10,508 nt of DNA from an uncultured Actinotalea sp. (GTDB lineage Bacteria; Actinomycetota; Actinomycetes; Actinomycetales; Cellulomonadaceae), in contig NZ_CAMPHH010000109.1 of NCBI RefSeq assembly GCF_946885855.1, forward strand, positions 1-10,508, given 5' to 3'. The translations under genes were made by a program, and so were the position numbers. A model generated the notes under the pieces. It did no database searches. It was not told the DNA's origin and saw only the letters and a program-made list of their open reading frames with translations. This document shows positions 1 to 7,081 of the stretch, piece by piece; positions within the stretch are counted from its first letter, which is position 1; the number at the start of each line of letters is the position of its first letter.

Positions 1-14
1 GGGCGAGCGAGCAT
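1..14 (-). CDS. 5' end of a leftward gene, probably zinc ABC transporter substrate-binding protein (partial)
   Basis: Only the first codons are in the window: the minus strand reads ATG CTC GCT CGC CC (M-L-A-R-) starting at base 14. The ATG lies 7 nt after a -10-like GAGAAT, which has a perfect TTGACA -35 18 bp upstream, so it would be a leaderless start. The identity is an inference. The promoter is covered by two Zur-type boxes, and in Streptomyces glyS is next to a znuABC-zur zinc-uptake cluster, which makes a ZnuA-like lipoprotein the first guess. With four codons no homology can be seen, and a different Zur target is equally possible. Confidence 0.35.
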
Positions 15-28
15 GAGACCGATTCTCA
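14..28. promoter_or_regulatory. Zur-like operator box 1
   Basis: The 15-mer TGAGACCGATTCTCA has the 7-1-7 layout of actinobacterial Zur boxes (consensus close to TGAnAATnATTnTCA). It is embedded in a larger perfect palindrome, CATGAGA-5 nt-TCTCATG, at 12-30. It covers the -10 hexamer of the leftward promoter, where bound repressor would block RNA polymerase. The site is AT-rich against a roughly 75% GC background. Another Fur-family regulator is possible, but this motif form is typical of zinc-sensing Zur. Confidence 0.65.
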
Positions 29-51
29 TGAACAATGAGAACCATTGTCAA
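22..51 (-). promoter_or_regulatory. Leftward Zur-controlled promoter (-35 TTGACA, -10 GAGAAT)
   Basis: On the minus strand a perfect TTGACA occupies 51-46 and GAGAAT occupies 27-22, with 18 bp between them. A start codon follows 7 nt later at 14. Both elements lie inside Zur-like boxes, the classic layout for repression. It points away from glyS, so the zinc response most likely applies to the leftward gene. Confidence 0.5.
36..50. promoter_or_regulatory. Zur-like operator box 2
   Basis: The 15-mer TGAGAACCATTGTCA is a second 7-1-7 imperfect inverted repeat (5 of 7 arm positions symmetrical, with the TGA...TCA ends kept). It lies 22 bp centre-to-centre from box 1, about two helical turns, so two repressor dimers could bind the same face. 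It overlaps the TTGACA -35 of the leftward promoter. An alternative register, ACAATG-5 nt-CATTGT, occurs at 32-48, and a 7-bp repeat TTCTCAT/ATGAGAA joins the two boxes at 23-41. Confidence 0.65.
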
Positions 52-102
52 GTGATCGGCTGCGCCCCGGTGCGGCGGGCCGCCCGGCCTGCGTCCGGGC
101 GC

Positions 103-108
103 TAGCCT
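103..108 (+). promoter_or_regulatory. Probable -10 element of the glyS promoter
   Basis: TAGCCT matches the actinobacterial -10 pattern (TAnnnT). Transcription would start near 115 and leave a leader of about 63 nt that contains the glyS Shine-Dalgarno. No clear -35 is visible, which is common for high-GC actinobacterial promoters. The Zur boxes lie about 65-100 bp upstream of this start, outside the core promoter. Confidence 0.35.
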
Positions 109-166
109 GGGGCGTTCGCCGCACCGTCCCGTCCGCGCGAGCCACGCACGGACCCGCACAGACCCC

Positions 167-171
167 AGGAG
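167..171 (+). promoter_or_regulatory. Ribosome binding site of glyS
   Basis: AGGAG lies 6 nt before the GTG at 178 and decides this start over other candidates. It is the only well-placed Shine-Dalgarno seen in the window. Confidence 0.7.
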
Positions 172-177
172 CTGACC

Positions 178-1562
<1,385 letters not shown>

Positions 1563-1566
<4 letters not shown>

Positions 1567-2876
1567 CCGGACCCGCCGGTCGGGTGGACGGCGCCGACGG
1601 CGGGCCGGAGGCCGGTGCGCGAGGCGGTCGGCAGGGCGGCCCGCACGACGGTCCGCACGATCGGTCGCAGCGGGCCGTCGCGGGCCATGGGCACGGGGTC
1701 GCGCCGCGCGCGAGCACGCGCGTGCGGTGGGTCCTCGCGCTGTGCCTGCTGCCCGTGGTGGTGCTGACCGCGCTCGGCCTCGTCACCCTGTGGCCGTCCG
1801 CGGACCAGCGCCCCGAGCGGGTCCCGACGGCGGCGGAGGGCTCGTCCTACCTGCAGGCGGACGTCCTGCGCGTCCTGCCCGAGGCCCGGCTCCTCGAGGT
1901 CGACGTCGACGGGCGCGGCTTCGCGCTCGCGCAGGTCCCGCCGGAGGCGCTCGCGGCGGGCGTCGCCGAGGGCGACCGCGTGCTGCTGCTGACGATCGAC
2001 GCCGAGGAGGTGCCGCTCGTCTGGGTGGACTTCGTGCGGGACGCGCCGATCGGCCTCCTCGCAGCGGCGTACGCGGTGCTGGTCGTGCTCGTCGCGCGCT
2101 GGCGCGGGATCGCCGCGATCGTCGGGCTCGTCGTGTCGCTCGGCCTCATCGCCCAGTTCACGCTGCCGGCGCTCCTGGCGGGCCAGCCGCCGCTGCTGGT
2201 CGCCCTGGTGACGGCGTCCGCGGCGCTGTTCGCGACGCTCTACCTCGCGCACGGTCTCAACGCCCGGACGACGACGGCGCTGCTCGGCACGGTCCTCGGC
2301 GTCGCCCTCACCGCGGTGCTCGCCACCTGGTCGACCGAGGCCGCCGTGCTCACGGGCCTGACGAGCGAGGACGCGCTCCTGCTCCCGGGGCTCGCGCCCG
2401 ACGTGGACATGCGGGGCGTGGTGCTCTGCGGGATCATCCTCGCCGGGCTCGGCGTGCTCAACGACGTCACCATCACCCAGGCCTCAGCGGTCTGGGAGCT
2501 GCGGGCGACCGCCCCCTGGCTGGGGCGCTGGGAGCTCTTCCGGCGGGGGATGCGCATCGGCCGCGACCACATCGCCTCGACGGTCTACACGATCGCCTTC
2601 GCGTACGTCGGGGCGGCCCTGCCGATCATGCTGCTCATCAGCCTCTACGACCAGCCGCTCACCCGGACGCTCACGGCGGGGGAGATCGCGGAGGAGGTGG
2701 TGCGCACGCTGGTCGGCTCCATCGGCCTCGTCGCGGCGATCCCGCTCACCACCGCGATCGCCGCGCTCGTCGTGACCGCGGGGGCCGTGACGGTCGGGTC
2801 CGGGCAGCCGGTCACGCGTGGGCGCCCGCGTGGCCCGCGCCCTCGTCGCGCACCCGACGCGCCGGCAGACGCGTGA
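1563..2876 (+). CDS. YibE/F family multi-pass membrane protein (first copy)
   Basis: A 437-residue integral membrane protein of the YibE/F family, whose biochemical role is not established. The layout is a Gly/His-containing cytosolic tail (1-54, with H28, H32, H42 and H44), TM1 (55-77) and an exported domain (about 80-160) rich in beta-type segments. About seven more helices follow (near 162-178, 182-202, 211-228, 238-256, 283-303, 340-360 and 380-405). Family-type motifs shared with the facing copy are YLAHG plus RTTTALLGT (227-243), [18 protein letters not shown] (297-314), [19 protein letters not shown] (329-348) and [15 protein letters not shown] (385-400). The GTG start at 1563 overlaps the glyS stop as GTGA, with no good Shine-Dalgarno, suggesting coupling to glyS. 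A later in-frame GTG at 1584 is an alternative. The last 65 bp overlap the 3' end of the opposing paralogue. Confidence 0.88.
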
Positions 2877-4095
2877 CCACGGCGGCGGCGATCGCCGTCG
2901 TCAGCGGGATGGCCAGGACGAGGCCGATGGAGCCGACGAGGGTCCGCGCGACCTCCTGCGCGAACTCGCCGCTGCCGATCGTCAGGGACCACGGCAGCTG
3001 GTACACCTCGAGCAGCAGCAGGACGGGCAGCGCGGCGCCCGCGTAGGCGAACGCGATCGTGTAGACCGTCGAGGCGATGTGCTCCCGCCCGATGCGCATG
3101 CCGCCGCGGAACAGCGAGCGCCGGGTCGACGCCGGGTCGGCGGCGCGCAGCTCCCACACGGCCGACGCCTGCGTGATCGTCACGTCGTTGAGCACGCCGA
3201 GCCCGGCCAGCACCACGCCGCACAGGAACAGCCCGCGCAGCTGGCTGCCGTCGAGCTGGCCCGTCAGCTGCGCGAGGCGGTACTCGTCCTCGCTGGTCAC
3301 GCCCGTGAGGCGGGCGGCGTTCGCGGCCAGCACCCCGAGCCCCGCCGTCACGCCGAGCCCCGCGAAGGTGCCCAGGAGCGCCGTCGTCGTCCGCAGGGAG
3401 AAGCCGTGCGCGAGGTAGAGGACGACGAACATGATCGCCGCACTGCCCGCGAGCCCCACGGCGAGCGGGTCCCTGCCCTCCAGGAGCGCCGGCAGCATGA
3501 ACACGGCCACGACCGCGAAGGCGAGGGCCAGGCCGACGATCGCCCGCAGCCCGCGCAGTCCCGCCACCACCACGACCACGACCGCGAAGACGGCGGCCAG
3601 GACGCCCAGCGGCGCGGTCCGGGCGACGTCGTGGAAGACCCACGCCTCGGGCGCGCCGTCCGTGGCGAGGTAACGCTCCAGTACGACCGCCGTCCCCGGC
3701 GGCAGGTCGCCGGCGGTGAGCGTGGGCAGGGCCCACACCTCGACCTCGGTGCCCGCCGCGTCCCCGTCGAGCACCCGGGCGACGACGGCGGTGCAGCGCA
3801 CCTCGGCCGGGATGGTGCCGTCCGGGAGGCGGTCCTCCGACGACGCGGCGCACCGCTCGTCCGCACTGCGGACGACCTCTCCACGGGGGTACTCCGCCCC
3901 GAGCGCGACGACCCCGGTCTCGGGCCGGTCACCGCTGGGCCACAGCAGGACGAGCCCCACCACGGTGGCGAGCGCGGCCGGCACGAGCAGCGCGGCCAGG
4001 ACGACGGCGGTGCGGCGCGGCGAGCGGTCGGGTCGCCGGCGCGCACGACCTCGTCGGGGCGGAGCGTCCTGGCCGGCGGCGGTCGTGGAGGCCAT
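2812..4095 (-). CDS. YibE/F family multi-pass membrane protein (second copy)
   Basis: A 427-residue paralogue of the YibE/F protein it faces, with a basic cytosolic tail (1-28, many Arg), TM1 (29-51), an exported domain (about 55-160) and about seven further helices. It keeps the same motifs: [17 protein letters not shown] (227-243), [18 protein letters not shown] (300-317), [20 protein letters not shown] (332-351) and [17 protein letters not shown] (388-404). Unlike the first copy, its exported domain has two cysteines (C82, C101), a possible disulfide. The ATG at 4095 fits the family N-terminus. The reading frame stays open further upstream, into dusB on the other strand, but the extra sequence does not resemble this family. 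A weak -10-like GATCAT ends 5 nt before the ATG. No substrate can be assigned from sequence. Confidence 0.87.
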   Translation of the reverse strand: MASTTAAGQDAPPRRGRARRRPDRSPRRTAVVLAALLVPAALATVVGLVLLWPSGDRPETGVVALGAEYPRGEVVRSADERCAASSEDRLPDGTIPAEVRCTAVVARVLDGDAAGTEVEVWALPTLTAGDLPPGTAVVLERYLATDGAPEAWVFHDVARTAPLGVLAAVFAVVVVVVAGLRGLRAIVGLALAFAVVAVFMLPALLEGRDPLAVGLAGSAAIMFVVLYLAHGFSLRTTTALLGTFAGLGVTAGLGVLAANAARLTGVTSEDEYRLAQLTGQLDGSQLRGLFLCGVVLAGLGVLNDVTITQASAVWELRAADPASTRRSLFRGGMRIGREHIASTVYTIAFAYAGAALPVLLLLEVYQLPWSLTIGSGEFAQEVARTLVGSIGLVLAIPLTTAIAAAVVTRLPARRVRDEGAGHAGAHA

Positions 4096-4120
4096 GCCCG
4101 ATGATCCCAGAGCGGTGGGG

Positions 4121-4126
4121 GACAAT
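4121..4126 (+). promoter_or_regulatory. Probable -10 element of a leaderless dusB promoter
   Basis: GACAAT keeps the two most conserved -10 positions (A2, T6) and ends exactly 6 nt before GTG at 4133. Transcription would therefore begin at or next to the start codon. No Shine-Dalgarno precedes this GTG. The same geometry recurs before the next four genes. Confidence 0.5.
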
Positions 4127-4132
4127 CGTGCG

Positions 4133-5395
4133 GTGCCCACCGGACCCCGCACCCCCTTCGCGCCCACCGCGAGCTCGCATCCTCGACCCGAGCTCGCACC
4201 CCGTGGCACGCGAACCGGGGTCGACGACGCGGACCCGCGGGGGGTGGGGGCGGTGCTGCCGCCGCTGCGGATCGGGGGGCTGACGGTCGAGACCCCCGTG
4301 GTGCTGGCGCCGATGGCGGGCGTCACCAACCGCGCCTTCCGACGGCTGTGCCGTGAGCACGGCGCCGGCCTGTACGTGGCCGAGATGGTCACGTCCCGCG
4401 CCCTCGTGGAGCGCACGCCCGAGTCGATGCGGATCATCCGCCACGACGAGGACGAGCGGCCGCGCTCGGTCCAGGTCTACGGCGTGGACCCCGCGACCGT
4501 CGGCGCGGCGGTCCGGATGCTCACCGAGGAGGACCGGGCCGACCACGTCGACCTCAACTTCGGCTGCCCGGTCCCCAAGGTGACGCGCCGCGGCGGCGGG
4601 GCGGTCCTGCCCTGGAAGCGCGACCTGTTCGCGGGCATCGTCCGCGCCGCGGTCGAGGCCGCGCGCCCGCACGGGGTCCCGGTCACGGTGAAGATGCGCA
4701 AGGGCATCGACGAGGACCACCTCACCTACCTGGAGGCGGGTCTGGTCGCCCAGGACCTCGGCGTCGCGGCGGTCGCGCTGCACGCGCGGACGGCCGCGGA
4801 CTACTACTCCGGCACCGCCGACTGGTCGGCGATCGCCCGGCTGAAGGAGACCGTCACGGACATCCCGGTCCTCGGCAACGGCGACATCTGGTCCGCGGAG
4901 GACGCCCTGGAGATGGTGCGCACGACCGGGTGCGACGGCGTCGTCGTCGGGCGGGGCTGCCAGGGGCGACCGTGGCTCTTCGCGGACCTCGCGGCGGCCT
5001 TCCACGGCTCCGACGTGCGCGTGCGGCCGGGGCTCGGCGAGGTCGCGGAGGTGATCCGGCGCCACGGGGAGCTCATGGTCGAGGAGTTCGGCGACGAGGG
5101 GAAGGCGATGCGCGAGATGCGCAAGCACATGGCCTGGTACCTCAAGGGCTACGTCGTCGGTGGCGCCCTGCGGGCGCGGCTCGGGCTGGTGGAGTCGCGG
5201 GCGCAGCTGGACGACCTCCTCGCCGAGCTCGACCTGGCCCAGCCGTACCCCGGGGCGGCCGCCGAGGGGCAGCGCGGGCGCGCGGGCTCCCCGAAGCGGC
5301 CCGCGGTGCCCGACGGCTGGCTCGACTCGCGCGAGCTCGACGCGGACTTCCGGCGTGCGCTCGCGGAGGCCGAGCTGAGCGTCTCGGGCGGCTGA
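4133..5395 (+). CDS. dusB: tRNA-dihydrouridine synthase (DusB/NifR3-type)
   Basis: This FMN-dependent cytoplasmic enzyme reduces uridines in the D-loop of tRNA to dihydrouridine using NADPH. With the GTG at 4133 the protein is 420 residues: a low-complexity N-terminal extension (1-42), then the TIM-barrel. Visible motifs are the FMN-binding start VLAPMAGVTNRAFRRLC (57-73), LNFGCPVPKV with the catalytic cysteine C145, the KMRKG strand (187-191), ALHARTAADYYSG (215-227), GNGDIW and GRGCQGRPW (FMN phosphate region, 248-281), and the helical tRNA-binding domain with KHMAWYLKG (331-339). The start is uncertain. An ATG at 4094 would add 13 residues but would overlap the divergent YibE/F start codon, and GTG 4115 is also in frame. 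GTG 4133 is preferred because a -10-like hexamer sits 6 nt upstream. Confidence 0.95.
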   Translation: MPTGPRTPFAPTASSHPRPELAPRGTRTGVDDADPRGVGAVLPPLRIGGLTVETPVVLAPMAGVTNRAFRRLCREHGAGLYVAEMVTSRALVERTPESMRIIRHDEDERPRSVQVYGVDPATVGAAVRMLTEEDRADHVDLNFGCPVPKVTRRGGGAVLPWKRDLFAGIVRAAVEAARPHGVPVTVKMRKGIDEDHLTYLEAGLVAQDLGVAAVALHARTAADYYSGTADWSAIARLKETVTDIPVLGNGDIWSAEDALEMVRTTGCDGVVVGRGCQGRPWLFADLAAAFHGSDVRVRPGLGEVAEVIRRHGELMVEEFGDEGKAMREMRKHMAWYLKGYVVGGALRARLGLVESRAQLDDLLAELDLAQPYPGAAAEGQRGRAGSPKRPAVPDGWLDSRELDADFRRALAEAELSVSGG

Positions 5396-5465
5396 GGCGG
5401 CACGCCTGGGACCGGTGTCGGCGCCTGCTCCGTCCGGGGGAATCCGTGCGACGGCGCGCCACGTC

Positions 5466-5479
5466 CCAGGTCGTCCTGG
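5466..5479. promoter_or_regulatory. Palindrome abutting the amylase -10 (candidate operator)
   Basis: CCAGG-TCGT-CCTGG is a perfect 5-bp inverted repeat ending directly against the -10-like hexamer at 5480. Its left arm is shared with a longer-range 8-bp inverted repeat (CCTGGGAC at 5405-5412, GTCCCAGG at 5463-5470). Its placement in the -35/-10 spacer would suit a repressor. A chance palindrome is quite possible at this GC content. Confidence 0.25.
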
Positions 5480-5485
5480 CAGGCT
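5480..5485 (+). promoter_or_regulatory. Probable -10 element of a leaderless amylase promoter
   Basis: CAGGCT (A2, T6 kept) ends 6 nt before the GTG start at 5492. No Shine-Dalgarno is present near this start. Confidence 0.45.
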
Positions 5486-5491
5486 TGCCCG

Positions 5492-7072
5492 GTGCGTGAT
5501 CACGGGGGGACGGCGGCGCCGTCGGCGGACGGTGGCGGTCGCGTCGGGCGGACGGGCCGGCTCGGGGCCGCCGTCGTCCTCGGTGCGCTCGCGCTCGCGG
5601 GCTGCACCGCTGCCGGCGTGCCCGACGACGGCCCGACGGCGACGCCCGACGGCGCCCGCCCGACCGCGTCCGCGTCGGCGGAGGTCCCCGAGCCGCCCGG
5701 CCCCGGCACCGGTGTCCAGCTCTTCCAGTGGACCTGGGACTCGATCGCGCGCGAGTGCGGCGCGTTCCTCGGGCCGGCCGGGTACGACTGGGTGCTCACG
5801 TCACCGCCGCAGGAGCACATCCTCGGCGAGCCGTGGTGGACCGCCTACCAGCCGGTGTCGTACCGGCTCGAGTCCCGCCTGGGCACGCGCGAGGAGTTCG
5901 CGGCGATGGTGGCCGCGTGCGACGAGGCGGGCGTCGCCGTCGTCGCCGACGCGGTGATCAACCACATGACCGGTCAGGACGACCCCGGCGTCGGCTGGGC
6001 GGGCAGCCCCTACGAGCACTACGAGTACCCCGGCCTGTACTCCGACGCCGAGGGCGACTTCCACCACTGCGGCCTCACCGCGAACGACGACATCGCGCAG
6101 TACCGCTCCGCCGGCCAGGTGCAGAACTGCGAGCTCGTCAACCTCGCCGACCTCGCCACGGGCACCGAGCGGGTGCGGGAGCGGATCGGTGCGTACCTGG
6201 CGGACCTGCTGTCCCTCGGGGTCGCGGGGTTCCGCATCGACGCCGCCAAGCACCTGCCGACCGAGGACGTCGCTGCTGTCGTCGCGGCCCTGCCGGAGGA
6301 CGCCTGGGTGTTCCAGGAGGTGATCGGCGCCACCGAGGAGCCGATCCAGCCGGCGGACTACCTGCCGAACGGCCACGTCACGGACTTCTTCCACGGTCGC
6401 GAGCTCGCGGCGCTGGTCGGCGGGGGCTCGCTCGACCGGGTGCTGGAGTACCCCGAGAGCTCGACCGCGCTGCCGTCGGAGCAGGCCGTCGTCTTCGTGG
6501 AGAACCACGACACCGAGCGCAACGGCTCCACCCTCAGCTACAAGGACGGCGCCGACCACCTCCAGGCCGTCGTGATGCTCCTGGCGCCGGACTACGGCAC
6601 GCCGGTCGTGTACTCCGGCTACGCGTTCCGCACCCGCGACGCCGGCCCGCCGCAGGACGCGGACGGGGCGGTCCAGGACGTGGTCTGCGCCGACGAACCC
6701 GCCTGGGGCGACGTCCCGCGCGACCCGCCCGGGACATGGCTGTGCCAGCACCGGTGGACGCCGGTCGCCGGGCTCGTCGGGTGGCGGGCCGAGGTCGGTG
6801 CCGTCCCGGTGACGGACCTGTGGGTCGGCCGGCGCGCTGTGGCGTTCGGGCGCGGCGACCGCGGGTTCGTCGTCGTCAACGGCAACGCCGCCGCGCTCGA
6901 GGAGACGCTGACGACGTCGCTTCCCCCCGGGACGTACTGCGACGTCGTGACCGGCGTGCTCGACGCGGGCGCCTGCACCGGGCGGGAGGTGGCGGTCGCC
7001 GACGACGGCACGGTGGACGTCCGGCTCGACGGGGACACGGCGCTCGCCGTCCACGTCGGGGCGCGGCGCTAG
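5492..7072 (+). CDS. Lipoprotein alpha-amylase, GH13 (Streptomyces-type, near subfamily 32)
   Basis: A 526-residue exported enzyme predicted to hydrolyse internal alpha-1,4 bonds in starch or maltodextrins. It starts with a lipoprotein signal: Arg-containing n-region, hydrophobic core (24-36) and lipobox LAGC with acylated C38. A Pro/Thr/Ala linker (39-72) tethers it outside the membrane. The catalytic barrel begins at VQLFQWTWDSIA. All four GH13 regions are intact: I DAVINH (153-158), II GFRIDAAKH with nucleophile D250, III FQEVI with acid/base E276, and IV FVENHD with D340. The NHDTERNGSTLSYKDGA stretch (338-354) and SPPQEH (104-109) closely recall Streptomyces amylases. R248 and N338 match chloride-site residues of animal-type amylases. 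Eight further cysteines could form four disulfides (89-143, 193-213, 399-418, 483-495). A beta-sandwich C-domain runs from about 445 to the end, and no starch-binding module follows. GTG 5492 is the only start that includes the whole signal peptide. Confidence 0.93.
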   Translation: MRDHGGTAAPSADGGGRVGRTGRLGAAVVLGALALAGCTAAGVPDDGPTATPDGARPTASASAEVPEPPGPGTGVQLFQWTWDSIARECGAFLGPAGYDWVLTSPPQEHILGEPWWTAYQPVSYRLESRLGTREEFAAMVAACDEAGVAVVADAVINHMTGQDDPGVGWAGSPYEHYEYPGLYSDAEGDFHHCGLTANDDIAQYRSAGQVQNCELVNLADLATGTERVRERIGAYLADLLSLGVAGFRIDAAKHLPTEDVAAVVAALPEDAWVFQEVIGATEEPIQPADYLPNGHVTDFFHGRELAALVGGGSLDRVLEYPESSTALPSEQAVVFVENHDTERNGSTLSYKDGADHLQAVVMLLAPDYGTPVVYSGYAFRTRDAGPPQDADGAVQDVVCADEPAWGDVPRDPPGTWLCQHRWTPVAGLVGWRAEVGAVPVTDLWVGRRAVAFGRGDRGFVVVNGNAAALEETLTTSLPPGTYCDVVTGVLDAGACTGREVAVADDGTVDVRLDGDTALAVHVGARR

Positions 7073-7075
7073 GGT
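7070..7075 (+). promoter_or_regulatory. Probable -10 element of the first propeller gene, overlapping the amylase stop
   Basis: TAGGGT is a strong actinobacterial -10 match and ends 6 nt before the ATG at 7082. Its first three bases are the amylase stop codon TAG. No Shine-Dalgarno is present in the 9-bp gap, so a leaderless transcript is the likeliest way to express the downstream gene. Confidence 0.5.
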
Positions 7076-7081
7076 CGGCCG

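Noticed and set aside
2771..2816. 8-bp inverted repeat CGTGACCG / CGGTCACG as a terminator between the convergent YibE/F genes
   Set aside because: The loop is 30 nt, no T-tract follows on either strand, and it lies inside coding sequence. Short GC-rich inverted repeats are common here, so I do not call a terminator.
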